A model generated the notes under the pieces. That model did not search any database. It worked only from the letters and a program-made list of their open reading frames with translations, and was not told the origin of the DNA. This document shows positions 25,745-39,239 of a DNA stretch of 64,000 nucleotides, piece after piece; the stretch's first letter is position 1, and every line of letters starts with the position of its first letter. Made by a program: the position numbers and the translations under genes. This DNA comes from Prosapia bicincta (lineage: Eukaryota > Arthropoda > Insecta > Hemiptera > Cercopidae): the NCBI GenBank assembly GCA_036971475.1, contig JBAIZL010000004.1, positions 66,448,510 through 66,512,509 on the forward strand, written 5' to 3'.

Positions 25745-26065
25745 ATCAAAGTGGTATACCATCAAGGTTACCAGGGATTAATTCCTATCTAGGACCAAGA
25801 CCCGAATCTGAGAGTCAACGGAAGTAATCAAACAGAATACTGAAATTGCGGAATCCTGGCCTTTGGAAACTTCTACTGGTGTCCAGTAGTTCCAGAAAAG
25901 TGATGGAAACAGTAGAGTCTGGTTAGAGTTCCACTCGTCAAAGGGGCGGGTTTGGCACCAGTCCAGGCCTTACAGTAAGACCGCAAGACCCTTGCATAGT
26001 CATACCGCTGGTCGCGGTAACAAGCCTTTTGAAGACCAAAAGTTAGTTCTATAACAGATAACTAT
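25745..26065 (+). repeat. GC-richer unclassified repeat, copy 2
   Basis: Diverged, somewhat shorter partner of 25187-25590 at an offset of about 560 bp, same orientation. The two may be one duplicated insertion or two insertions of the same element. Confidence 0.65.
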
Positions 26066-26939
26066 AGAGAAAATATAGCAAACGCTCCTTATAAATACAG
26101 TTTGATTAGAACTACCAAAGCTATCAAGTGGCTCCAGGATTAAAAGCTTGAACTTCCTGTATCTACTGAGATTTAGAAGTTTTACGATTTATGTTTTTGT
26201 TATGTTTTACTAACAAAATGCTTGTCATAAGAATTTATGATCCAAAAATGTTGTAAAATATGGAATTTAAAAACAAATATGGCACAGTGGTAGTTAACAT
26301 TGCGGAGAAATAAATCTTTCTATAACGCGATAAACCCTTCAACACGCATTAAACTGGTAACGTCCAAATTAGTTACACGTCAAGTGCACAGATTAGTAAC
26401 CAGTGGCATAGAGCGTTTTGACAAATGGCGCGAACCCTGCCGGTAACGTCTCATTTGGTTGAATAGATCGCCTATCTCATTCTTGAGTGGGTCGCAAACA
26501 TCCAAGAAAAACAAACATTAATTGCACTTATCTGAACTCTGGCTGTCAACTGGCGAACTAAACGCTCATCAGTTTTTGCTAAGTTGTACTGACATGCTAA
26601 GCTACGAGACGGCTGATAAATAGCGCGCGGATATCACAGGTATTTTTAGTTCTTGCCGTTGCTCCAGCTAAATGCAGTACTGTATATACTTTATTCCCTA
26701 CCGTCTGCCCGAGCAGTGTTAATATAGAAATATGTTAGTTAGGTTGTAATGGTTGGTGAACGCATAGTTATGCAAGTATTGAAAAAAAATCACTCAATAA
26801 TTCGTTTGGATTGTAATTCCAAGACACATGTGTTAGAAACCTTTTCAAGACATAGTTACGCACCCCATCTGTCCTTCTATGAGTAATGATTATGTTTTTT
26901 CAACTGACATTTTTTTCATGCATAATCTAGACTATATGT

Positions 26940-27550
26940 GTGTTTGGTACAGGTATAGACTGATGAAGTTTCATCCATTAATCTTGGTAAAAGCTAAGGT
27001 AAACGAACAACTATTAATAAAAAAAAGATCATTTTTCACAAACTACTCATGGAAAACCAATAGTGTGACAGACAGATTTTTATAAAGGCTTAGTTTGATC
27101 GACTACTCTTGGTAAAAACGTAGCTTGACAAACTAATCTTGATAAAAGCTTTCGTTGTTCGAGCACTCTAGATAAAAATTTAGTTCAACAAACTAATCCA
27201 GTTCAGTTTAACAAGCTACTAGTAGTACACTGATAGTGTGACATATTGATTTTATAAAAGCTAGTTTTGACCAATTACTTTTGATTAAACCCAAGTTCCA
27301 CTAACTACACTGAGAAACGAAGCTTGACAAACAACTTTTATTGAAAAAGGGTACAGTTTACAAACTACTCTTGATAAATTGACAGTGTGATAATCTGTTT
27401 TTGATAAAAACGTAGCTTGATTCTCTATTCTTGATAAAAGTTTTCTTTGCCCAACTACTCTTGATAAAAGTGAAGTTTGACGAATTGCTCTGCTTGAAAT
27501 CGGATTTTGACAAATAAAGCCTTAGTGCGACATACTAATACTGATAACAG
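26940..27550 (+). repeat. Decayed ~38-bp minisatellite
   Basis: Repeated variants of TTGACAAACTACTCTTGATA followed by AAAAGC/AAAACGTAG recur roughly every 36 to 40 bp, with many substitutions and indels. Clear copies are near 27080, 27120, 27370, 27430 and 27450. No coding. Confidence 0.75.
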
Positions 27551-27726
27551 CAAAGTCCGTAATGCGAGAATCCCCTCTCTATGCCCCGGTCTGCATTAAG
27601 CAAACCCTTCTACTCTGCTCACGCGATTACTTCATTGTCCCTTATTTCCAATACCAAGTCCTTCTCTTAGTAATTTAATTCCATCTACCCTCGTTATCCT
27701 TCTTACTAGCAGGCGGTGTAACGGGG

Positions 27727-27729
<3 letters not shown>

Positions 27730-27757
<28 letters not shown>
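27730..27757. repeat. (AT)n microsatellite
   Basis: Uninterrupted AT dinucleotides immediately left of the foldback element. Confidence 0.95.
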
Positions 27758-27760
<3 letters not shown>

Positions 27761-27922
27761 AACTAAGGCAAAATACAAATACAAGAATTATAATTGAATT
27801 TACAATTCAAAGCTTGTCGTTGAATATTTATTCCTGATGATGTTGGTACTGTTAGCCAACGAAAAGCTTTGAATTGTAAATTCAATTATAATCCTTGTAT
27901 TTGTATTTTGACTTAGTTCTTT
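27758..27922. mobile_element. 165-bp foldback element with hammerhead-like core
   Basis: The left arm (27758-27815) and right arm (27864-27922) are near-perfect inverted repeats of about 58 bp: AAAGAACTAAGGCAAAATAC opposes GTATTTTGACTTAGTTCTTT, and the inner ends AATTCAAAGCTT and AAGCTTTGAATT are complementary. The 48-nt spacer contains CTGATGA (27834-27840), a 5-bp stem GTTGG/CCAAC and GAAA at 27861-27864. AT microsatellites lie on both sides. There is no coding capacity. It resembles a small non-autonomous repeat and shares its core with 62335-62368. Confidence 0.8.
27834..27864 (+). ncRNA. Hammerhead-ribozyme-like core
   Basis: The order is CTGATGA, one extra T, stem II GTTGG(9-nt loop)CCAAC, then GAAA. 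The flanking inverted arms would form a very long stem III, and GAATA-TT-TATTC just before the core could form stem I. The base at the cleavage position after the paired arm is G, which the hammerhead rule (U followed by A, C or U) disfavours. It is probably an inactive or altered relative. Confidence 0.4.
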
Positions 27923-27944
27923 ATTAATACACAAGAATACATAT

Positions 27945-27948
27945 TGCG

Positions 27949-27988
<40 letters not shown>

Positions 27989-28067
27989 ATATATAATATA
28001 AATATATATATATATATATAATATAAATATATAATTATATATATATATAAATATATATATAAAATTA
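27945..28067. repeat. AT-rich microsatellite
   Basis: Imperfect (AT)n with interspersed TTTATA and AATATAAATATA. Confidence 0.93.
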
Positions 28068-28076
28068 TGTGAGTGC

Positions 28077-28080
28077 GTGC

Positions 28081-28145
<65 letters not shown>

Positions 28146-28175
28146 TGTGTGTATGCTTGTGTGTGTGTGTGTGTA
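28077..28175. repeat. (TG)n microsatellite
   Basis: (TG)n with GTGCG at the start and an AG/TATGC interruption near 28142-28157. The 70-residue open frame across it is an artefact. Confidence 0.97.
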
Positions 28176-28189
28176 CCCTACGCTACTGG

Positions 28190-29645
28190 AGCCAACTACG
28201 ACGTACCATTTGCCATCTTGATATTACATAACGAAATACAATTATTTGATGATAATGTTTATTTAGTATCAAACACTCCTATGTCATGAACCATTTACCT
28301 AGCCTAATAATTACTTAAAATAAATATTTTTGTTGGGGGCCAAATTCATTTCAAACAGATTAAATTTAGTGAAAGCTTTTCAGAATATCTGGAGTTGACA
28401 TAAAACTTACTGATTATTGTTATTTATAGTTAGATAAGGTAGATATTTTCAAACTTTATGGTAACTTTATTTCTAAAGTTAGAAATGTTTTTTAATAAAA
28501 ATAAATTTAAGTTATAAACATTTTGTAAGTTAGTGGGCAGAATAAAAGTGGTTTATCAACTTATGTTTAACTAAACGACATTTTGAGATCTCTCTTTATA
28601 AATTCCGAGTATTAAAGAATTTTATTGTAATAAGATAATTACGGCAACTATTAAGGTACAAAGTCAATTCCAACTATCTTAGGTCTTTGTATTTTTTACG
28701 ATCATCTAAAGAATGTGTCGTAACCGTAAAATTTCTCTCAGCTGCCTTTCCCTAAGCGCTCCGCGAAGACAGAAACCCAGGAGGAGCTGCACAGAAATGC
28801 AGTTTATGAAAGAAATAATAAAGTTTTTATTAATAAGATAATATATTCAAATATTTCCGACGCGATCCTAATCTTGACCTGTTTGGCAACATCATGGCGG
28901 CGATAAAATTTTGACGACAGCTGTGAAAGTTACAAGGAGAAAATCACAGCGAGAGGAACATGAAGCAGACTGTCTAATGGGTTCATGACGTCTCATATGT
29001 TACCACTACCGCCAACGCATTTGTCATGTTTAATGTCATAAATAGAACACTTTGTGATTAATGCTCTTCTGAAAAACATTTCGTAAGCATCGTCTGACTT
29101 GATATGTCGTCATAGTCCCATCAATTTGTACCCGTTTGCAATTTGTGCTTCCTGACGCACTCACAAAATGCAAATGTTTACTTGTGCATCAATAATTTGT
29201 CTCAAATGCAACAAATTTCTTGAGGCCATTTTACTTATATAAGTTTCCAAAGTTCGTTGTGTAACAACTATTCTTATTTCTTTTTAGTTCCATATTTTTG
29301 ATTTTACAGTAATAAACATGTTATAAATTTTTTAATTGTAACCATTTACTGATTTCGTATTTTGATTAAATTTACTCACATACCTATGTTTATTTACTCA
29401 CGTATTAAAAATGTTCGTAAATCTACGTTATACATTCTGCATTTCGATTTATTTAATTTATGTAGGCTACCTATGTGCATTTACACATTCATTTCAAAAT
29501 CATTTAAATCATTGTAACTAGTTACACGCCTTAGTACTGCCACTGTATTTTATTACATAAGAGTGTATTTAAACAGATTTATTTAAAATATCATGGAATT
29601 CAGTCTTGTGACAAATTAGGCTAAACATTTTGTATTTCGATTCAA
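28190..29645. other. Intergenic, no recognised gene
   Basis: AT-rich with a slightly GC-richer stretch at 28735-29000. No frame or RNA signature can be supported. Confidence 0.45.
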
Positions 29646-29647
29646 AT

Positions 29648-29725
29648 AATCTACATACCTGTGCTCATTTTCTGTACATTCATTAAATTCTCGTCTTGTA
29701 AACAGTTCTTTCCCTTTAATCTATA
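29648..29725 (+). repeat. Short tandem duplication, unit 1
   Basis: The unit begins AATCTACATACCTGTGCTCA and continues through TTCATTAAATTCTCGTCTTG to TAAACAGTTCTTTCC. It is repeated from 29733, where an insertion splits the second copy. Confidence 0.85.
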
Positions 29726-29732
29726 TTTATTA

Positions 29733-29970
29733 ACAATCTACACACCTGTGCTCATTTTCTATACATTCATTAAATTACACAATATCAAGAGCACAGTGGT
29801 ACAATATGTTACATGAAAATATTGGATAGAACCCCAATACCACAAAAATAATCAAAAATAACAAATAAAACAAGTTACTTAAGAGTTTAATTTTAAGTAA
29901 ATTGTTTTATTTGTTAATTTTAATAATTAAATTCTCGTCTTGTAAACAGTTATTCCTGTTTAATAATTAG
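29733..29970 (+). repeat. Short tandem duplication, unit 2 (interrupted)
   Basis: Begins AATCTACACACCTGTGCTCA. It runs to ATTAAATT at 29776, is interrupted by 149 bp, and resumes at ATTAAATTCTCGTCTTGTAA at 29926. Unit 1 shows the uninterrupted state. Confidence 0.85.
29777..29925. mobile_element. 149-bp insertion with ATTAAATT duplication
   Basis: The sequence between two ATTAAATT copies (29769-29776 and 29926-29933) is absent from the paired unit at 29648, so it is an insertion. Its left part (CAAGAGCACAGTGGTACAAT and CCACAAAAATAATC) is the reverse complement of a part of the repeat at 42945-43055. Its right part is a foldback with ~23-bp arms, AACAAATAAAACAA opposing TTGTTTTATTTGTT around TTACTTAA/TTAAGTAA. 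It is non-coding and too short to be autonomous. Confidence 0.75.
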
Positions 29971-29979
29971 ATTTCAAAT

Positions 29980-31190
29980 ATGTGTTTAAATTAACGGTTA
30001 TAAAAGTAAATTGAATATATTTATAACTGTAGATAACAAAAGTTTGTATGAAATTCATATTTTTACTATATTAGTCTAAAATACTAGTAAAGTAAAGAAA
30101 CACGACTCATTTAAATTCAATATAATTGGTTATATAAGGGGAACTACATTTTAATGTTTTTTTTAATAAGATTTCTATAAATCGTATATTCTAATTTTCA
30201 ATTATATAATAAAATTTAAAATATGTTTTGTAAATTGATACATTACCAAACTGTAATAAAACTAGGGTTTTACATAGGTAAAAGCTCAAAGTGGACTTCT
30301 GGTGCGTTGTTGATAAGTCTGGGGTATTTTAAAGCAGATAACTTTACTTGTCTTTTCTTTATATTATCATAACATTATATTTCGAATTTCATGACTATCA
30401 TTAACGTCTTAACCTTATATTTGTTTACAAAAAGTTGTCTTTATGGACTTCCATCATGAGAGTACAGGTGTAGCTAGCTCGTCTAATCTGTCTGTATCTA
30501 TACCTTTAGAATATTTTACCCTTTCAACAAATATTGAATTTAACCTGATTTTACTATGTTCTTACCTTTTACTTTAATTCCATCTACCTTCAAATAAAAT
30601 ATTTCTAGTTATTAATAGAAGAAATATATTTTTACAAAGATATTAGAAGACAATATGGCGGGATGTAACTACAATATAAAATGCTTTAAATTTATCTCGA
30701 TTATAAAATCAATTTCCGATGGAGTCAATGACTTATTGTAAAGAGAATGGGAAGTAGAGCATATGCTGTCAGCTGACATTCATATAAGCCCAACAAAACC
30801 TAGTCAGATGTGAATTAAAACAATAAAGTTATGCAAAGAGTCGCGGCCACAAGAATATGCTGCGACTAAAGGAAATGGTAACTTTCCAGACCGGAAACTC
30901 GCTTCCCCTCGTCGACAATGCTGGAGCATTGCTTTATTCTTGTATTAACTTTTTCACATTATTTTTAACTTAAACTTATTTTTATTTTATTTTTTAGTTT
31001 CAGTATAAAATAAAACTGTTTATAATCAGTTTATAATAATCTGATATAAATTAAACTGTTTATAAAATAAAAAGTTTATAATAGCGTATAATAAAAAAAT
31101 TTTATAATCAGAAAATTTTAGAATTTGTGTCTTTTTTTTATAACTCAGCTGATTTTGATCTTATTTGTGCTGGATGAACATCATCTCTTT
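29980..31190. other. Intergenic, nothing recognised
   Basis: Very AT-rich. No coding, RNA gene or transposon end seen. Confidence 0.45.
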
Positions 31191-31419
31191 CAGGGCCGTA
31201 TAGAGGGTCTTCGCCCCTTTGCGGGAAGATGAGGAAGAGTAGTTGGGTTGATACTATAGCCGAATGGTCTAAAGATATTAGGAGTAAGAGCAAATTATAT
31301 CGCATGACAGAATTACGTATTAACGTATGCCTGCTTCCAAGAGGGGGTGGCGGAGTGTTACATATATTTTGTGTTGAAAAAATAATAAAACAATACAAGC
31401 AGAAGAGTATCACTTAGGA

Positions 31420-32200
31420 TAACACTGGTAAGGAGTCACAACACTATGTATACCTTGCAAAACATGTAAATACTCAAAGCATTTCAGAAGATCTGTCTTC
31501 ATGGCGGTGTTTTCAATTCAGGCATTGAACTCACTTAATTACCAACGCTCTTCCTTGAGAAGACTTCACACAGCGGTAAAGTCGCAAGTTGCAGTTTTAA
31601 TGATAAAACTATGTAAATATCATGCAAACACATTCTTTTGTGCCGGCCATTGACCTTGGCTTTCGCAAAGTAGTGCCCGCATAAATTTCTGTTCTATACA
31701 AACGTGTGGCGTACGTTGTCACGTGGTAACACTTGTTTTGCCAACTTCAGTTATGCAGGGATTTAGCAAAAGTTTTAGCAGGGCTGTATGCTTGCTGTTA
31801 TCTCGAGGGAGTTGAGTCTGCGTTCTCTGATATTCTTCACGCTTTCACTTCATAATCGAACTGAAGTTATGCACATGTATATATAGGCAATAATAATAGG
31901 ACATGTTTGCAATTATTTAAACATTGTAAAATATAGATAGTTAAGTGGTCTATGAAAGTCATACGATCTACATTAAAAGTAATTTTGTCAGCACTACGAC
32001 ATCAGCCTATCATTTAGCTTTCAACCTATCAAGCTTTTATTCCTTATTCTACTTGCCCGGGTTATTGTATTAGCTGAATTGACCTAGGGATTCAAAAGGG
32101 CCCCTCGCTATTATACACTGCTTGAGATTGGTTCCCTTTAGTGCCCTACCATAGAGCAGTATACAAGAACTCTGCCCACTAAACTACACAATAGACATAC
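31420..32200. other. Intergenic, nothing recognised
   Basis: Mixed AT-rich sequence without supported features. Confidence 0.45.
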
Positions 32201-32227
32201 GCGCAAGCGCAAGCGCGTGAGCGTGCA

Positions 32228-32976
<749 letters not shown>

Positions 32977-32999
32977 TATATACAGACTTTATACAACCG

Positions 33000-33705
33000 A
33001 ACGGTACGATATATTAAGTACTTAAAAATTACACTATATACACATAATAGACAGCCTGTTACAAATAATTCACTCACATTTTTGACGTAAATAATTCAGA
33101 AACAACCTCAAATTTATGTAATATACTTTCTACCAACCAAGAGGAAAGTTAAGGTCAGAGTTTGTAATAGAACTAACCTCTCGAAACGACCAACCTCATT
33201 TAAACAACAAAATTAGTGCTACTATGACCAAGTATTTTCGTAATACTGGTTGCTAATACATGTAGGAAGTTATACAACTAGTAAATGAAGTTGAAGATGG
33301 CCCCAAGCAATAATACCAAGAAAACAATAAACACTGGGTTTAGTTTAATAGTTCGATTATATTTTGAACATTTTATGTTCAACCACATTAACGGGTAAAC
33401 CTAAGGTAAATATATTTACCTGTGATGTTTATATATTTTTTTATTACAAAGCAATTTGTAACCGTAATATATTTTGTAAAGTTGTTAATATTTTAAATTT
33501 TGTAGTAACGAACATAAACGTATTTTTCAATTCTATTAGCTTAAACTCTCCTGATATATATCTTGTACAAATTTTCAATCGTTAATAAAATATGTTTTCA
33601 GTAATAAAATCAAGGTCAAATAAATTTCTTTTATCTTATAGTGGATGACAATTGATGTCAATACAGTTTTTTGAAATATTTATTCAATAATTAAATAATA
33701 AAAAT
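33000..33705. other. Intergenic, nothing recognised
   Basis: AT-rich. The 73-residue frame at 33364-33585 is Asn/Ile/Phe-rich with no motif. Confidence 0.45.
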
Positions 33706-33711
33706 ATTGGG

Positions 33712-33785
33712 GATCTAGGTCGGATTCGAACTGAGAGTCTTCATGCTCGAAGATTTGCGCTTTTTGGCACCAAGCCAGCTTTTCA
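33712..33785 (-). repeat. tRNA-derived sequence (SINE head or tRNA pseudogene)
   Basis: The minus strand carries an A-box-like TGGCTTGGTGCC and, about 35 nt later, a good B box AGTTCGAATCC. Between them TCTTC...GAAGA can form an anticodon-like stem. Only three of the five T-stem pairs hold and no acceptor stem can be drawn, so this is not a functional tRNA. It resembles the tRNA-related 5' part of a SINE, of a different family from the copies at 42106 and 59361. Confidence 0.45.
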
Positions 33786-33789
33786 TAAC

Positions 33790-35150
33790 TAGAAAGGAAT
33801 TTTTTAGAGATCTATATGTAAAACCTCCATTGTATAACCTTAAATTGTTGTCACGGTTATCACATATAACATAACTAATGCTCAAGGAGTAAAAATGAAT
33901 TAAAAGAATAACATAAATAAACAAACTAGATTATAGCATTATCGAACCTTGCTTCACAATGAGAAAGGAAACAACCCGATGCAAGCAGCGAAAAAAAAGA
34001 AAATATATAAATAGTAACAAATAGAAATAATACTTCAACATCATGCATAGAAAGGAAATGGAAAATTCTGAGGAAATTCGCTTTCTATTTGCTACTTAAT
34101 ATTGTTTTTCTCACATATGTATTTACATATTTATATTAATTGTAATTACAAAATAAAAAAAATTAAATACAGATTTTCTTTGTTGATTTAAGTGGGAATT
34201 AACATTTAAAAACACTTTTCATATTACTTGTTATGAAGTGAGATTATGTCAGTCACAAACAAAAGATTCGGACAGAAGGCAAAAGTGGCGCTTCTATCAA
34301 GCCTCGAAATACAGCGCTCAAAGCTCCATCACGCCGGTTAGTACTTTCTGCATCACTAGGCATAATAATTTTGCCAAATACGTCTGAAATGTCGATAGTA
34401 ACCAAAAATGTATTCCAAAATTATAAATTGTGGCAAGACACTGTACCGATGATATATATTTTAAGCTGCATTTCACAAGCATACACGTAAACTTATACAT
34501 AAACAGAGCTGTAAATCAGTTTGAGGTGATATTTAGCTTCAGTTACAAATATAATAAATCCAAAGCTGGGCTCGAAACTCTTCTCACATGAATTGCGAGG
34601 CGACACAGCTGCGTCATTATGAATTTATTACTCACTTCGAAACCTAAACAAGATTATATAAATATTAAATCAATGACTGGCTGCAATATTTATCAAACTG
34701 CGCTCATGCCTTTTGCTTACGTGCATCGGCACCAGTTGGAGCCCCTTTGCACTCTTTCGTAACATAGAATTATATTGACCTACGAAAAATGTACGCCCGA
34801 TTCTCTTAGTGAATTCTGTGGTGCAGGCACATTTTTTAGGAATATGTACAACACCTGAACTATACCTTTTTTTACTGATAAATTATTTGTGGTAAAGCTT
34901 ATCTAAACAAATAAGTTCTGGTAACAACAAAACATACATATCAACAAAAAAGGTAATGACCTTTTTTAGCAAACATTTAAAACTTGTTTTTGTATAAACT
35001 TTTGTTTGAATTTTCACTATCTGTGAAGTAGAGGCCTGACTTTTTATTCCACACATCTCAGGTAAGAGGTGCAAATCCTTTAAAAATAATTTAATACCCC
35101 CTAATTTAAATGGCATTCAGCAATAACTTTTGCAGTTGATGTTGGACAAT
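33790..35150. other. Intergenic, no recognised gene
   Basis: AT-rich. Short frames (34318-34500, 34883-35116) lack support. A faint B-box-like GAGTTTCGAGCCCAGC on the minus strand near 34565-34580 was not accepted as a tRNA. Confidence 0.45.
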
Positions 35151-35153
35151 GTT

Positions 35154-36139
35154 TGATGTGACTTCATTTAATGTTTGCTGTGACTTCATTTAGTGTTTTC
35201 TGTGACTTGATTGAGTATTTTTGTTACTTCATTCTGTGTGTGCTGTGACGTCATTCATTGTGTATGCTGTAACTTTATTCAATGTTTCCTCTGGACTTGG
35301 TTCAATGGTTGTTGTGACTTCATTCATTGTTTGCCGCGTGTTTATTCAGTGTTTGCCGTGTGTTTATTCAGTGTTTGCTGTGACTTTATTCAGTGTTTGC
35401 TGTGACTTCATTCATTGTTTGCCGTGTGTTTATTCAGTGTTTGCCGTGTGTTTATTCAGTGTTTGCTGTGACTTTATTCAGTGTTTGCTGTGACTTCATT
35501 CATTGTTTGCCGTGTGTTTATTCATTGTTTGCCGTGTGTTTATTCAGTGTTTGCTGTGACTTTATTCAGTGTTTGCTGTGACTTCATTCATTGTTTGCCG
35601 TGTGTTTATTCAGTGTTTGCCGTGTGTTTATTCAGTGTTTGCTGTGACTTTATTCAGTGTTTGCTGTGACTTCATTCATTGTTTGCCGTGTGTTTATTCA
35701 GTGTTTGCCGTGTGTTTATTCAGTGTTTGCTGTGACTTTATTCAGTGTTTGCTGTGACTTCATTCATTGTTTGCCGTGTGTTTATTCATTGTTTGCCGTG
35801 TGTTTATTCAGTGTTTGCTGTGACTTTATTCAGTGTTTGCTGTGACTTCATTCATTGTTTGCCGTGTGTTTATTCAGTGTTTGCCGTGTGTTTATTCAGT
35901 GTTTGCTGTGACTTTATTCAGTGTTTGCTGTGACTTCATTCATTGTTTGCCGTGTGTTTATTGATTGTTTGCTGTGTGTTTATTCAGTGTTTGCCGTGTG
36001 TTTATTCAGTGTTTGCTGTGACTTTATTCAGTGTTTGCTGTGACTTCATTCAATGTTTCCTCTGGACGTCATTCAATGGCTGTTGTGACTTCATTAAATC
36101 TTTCCTGTGATTTCATTCACTGCTTATCGTGACTACATT
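35154..36139. repeat. 22-bp minisatellite with 88-bp higher-order unit
   Basis: The monomer is GTTTGCTGTGACTTCATTCA plus TT, with variants GTTTGCCGTGTGTTTATTCAGT and GTTTGCTGTGACTTTATTCAGT. In the centre (about 35325-36030) four monomers form an 88-bp higher-order unit, so short open frames recur every 88 bp. The edges (35154-35320 and 36040-36139) are more diverged single monomers, the usual pattern for an array homogenised from the middle. Non-coding. Confidence 0.95.
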
Positions 36140-36301
36140 CACTATCCCTTCTTATAATGTTATCTGTCTGCGTGTTAATAATAAAATCTCGGGGCGTGCA
36201 CAGTTCATAATAACAAGTTTAGTAATAACCCTCAATGCAACGAGCTGAAAAAAACTTTAATTAAAATAATATGATACTATAAAATTGTATCATACATACA
36301 A

Positions 36302-37420
<1,119 letters not shown>

Positions 37421-37639
37421 ACTATGGTGGTGTTTTTGGCCAAGGATGTAAAGTCGGAGGATAGGGACTCGTCGCCATCTTTCTTTCTCTTTTTTGCTCG
37501 TTTGTCATACATCGGCTGTCATAAAAAAAACATCGGCTGTCATACTCTACTTTTTCAAACTACCCAAACATTCGTCCTTGTTAGACATATCTGGAAGATG
37601 TTATCTTCGTCTAATTCTCAGCATGGGATTTCATCATCT

Positions 37640-38015
37640 TTTTCCGAGATAGATCCTTTTTTTCAACCTAATCTTCAACCTAAAGATTATTTTTGTTGGT
37701 AGAATGCGTCATAGTTGTAGCAGTTCATCTCCCTCCGGAGTTTTTTTACTATCGTACTGTTTATTTCCACTTAAGCTTAATTCTTTGAGACGTTTCATTT
37801 TATTTTCTTCAACTACCTCGGGCGATGTAAGGAATTCAGCTTCTGGTCTTTTTTTGCTAGGTTTTCTCTTCTCATAAACTGGAAGAGGTGACATTTGCTG
37901 TTGAACGTAGGTTTATTTGACTAGTAAATGTTTTTCTGAAGTAGTACCCGGATGTTTGATACTGTTCAAGATTTCTCACTCGAAAATATTTGATAGGTTG
38001 CCAGTCTTTTCTTCT
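37640..38015 (-). pseudogene. Possible broken nuclear-protein gene (MADF-BESS style tail)
   Basis: One minus-strand frame reads coding-like through three stops. Starting near 38010 it gives ILEVEEKTGNLSNIFE, a stop, EILNSIKHPGTTSEKHLLVK, a stop, then the open piece 37894-37709 beginning MSPLPVYEKRKPSKKRPEAE. That piece is rich in Lys and Glu, with EENKMKRLKELSLS and a final EGDELLQL before a stop. The frame then resumes as RILPTKIIFRLKIRLKKRIY. Lys-rich linkers ending in a 'D-E-L/F-hydrophobic...LP...' motif are typical of MADF-BESS proteins, but the match is by eye and weak. A separate lysine-rich minus-strand piece (KRAKKRKKDGDESLSSDF) lies near 37460-37510. It may instead be a transposon fragment. 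Confidence 0.28.
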
Positions 38016-38059
38016 ACTTCTAGAATCCAAAACGAAAAGCCATTAGGTGCCTACCTGAA

Positions 38060-38716
38060 AGCCAGATGTTACAGCTTCGGAAACTTTATATTATTTCTCT
38101 TTCTATATGAAATGTGCTTAAACGGCTAAATTAAAAATGTTCTGAAAACACTTTGGTCATTTACTTTATCTGGATCAGTTAAAAATAGCATATGTGTTTA
38201 TATAAACAACGAAATCTAGATTGTCACTGACACTGTCAAATTCTTTTTCCCAACTTAACAAGGCTTCTCCGTAGGCTTTTCCGTCACGTCAGGTCGTGGG
38301 GGAACAACGTGACACGTCATCTTACCCAACACGTCCTCTTACACGTAATGCTGGTCCACTGACAAATTAGGAAATTAATATAAAGGGAAAATGAACGTGG
38401 AATTTATGGAATCCCAACACGGGAAATGTGCATCATACAAAACAGTGTGCCATTTGGTTACGCTTGTAGCCAGAGCAACGTTAGTTTAAATGGGCCTTTT
38501 GAAAGAATTAGGTCAACATTTTTAATTATGTCTGGTATATTTGATGATAAGTATATGATATTCACATAAAACTTTTCTTTCCACAGGAAATTCCTAAAGA
38601 GCTAAAAACATGCCAGGCCCAATTAAAATTGAAGAATATCTCAATATATTTTTCATTGCAAGGGCATAATGTAAAGGCCTATTTTGCCTTTAAGCATTAT
38701 ACATTCGTGACGTTCA

Positions 38717-38718
<2 letters not shown>
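38060..38718. other. Intergenic, nothing recognised
   Basis: No supported feature. Confidence 0.4.

Positions 38719-38760
<42 letters not shown>
38719..38760. repeat. (AT)n microsatellite
   Basis: Uninterrupted AT dinucleotides. Confidence 0.96.
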
Positions 38761-38762
<2 letters not shown>

Positions 38763-39239
38763 TGTTGCACTTTGTAGCAACACGAATTCTACAGTAGATT
38801 TTCAATTAACTTACTGAAACATTTTAGCTGCATTATGAAATAATTATTTGTACCTGAGTTAGGTTTTTTTAAACTTTAACAAAATGTTCGTACTAACATA
38901 ACCTAAAAGTTTCTTTTCCACACTCTAACTAGAGAATTAGATAACCTATGCGTGTTTTTTTTTAATCATTGAGAAATACCACACTACAGGACTTACAAAA
39001 CTTTATGATTAGCACAAATTGTATCATTTTTATTTCAAATTACAAAACGACAAAAACAGAACGACCAAAATTAGTTCATAGTTAACGCAATTGGTTATTA
39101 GAAAATGCAATTTACGTTGTGCTTTGGTCATGTCAAAACGACAACAGATGTGTTCAAGACTGTGCCGTCGGTATGGTCCGGTGAAACTGTCAAGACGTTG
39201 TACCAATATAAACTATATTGCGGTGGTCAGGTTTAGACT

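Noticed and set aside
31240..31300. tRNA-like A box GCCGAATGGTCTAAAG
   Set aside because: No B box at the expected distance and no cloverleaf; the overlapping frames at 31138-31417 also have no motif.
34560..34620. tRNA gene on the minus strand (TTCGAGC block, 5-bp anticodon-like stem)
   Set aside because: T stem does not pair and no acceptor stem can be drawn.
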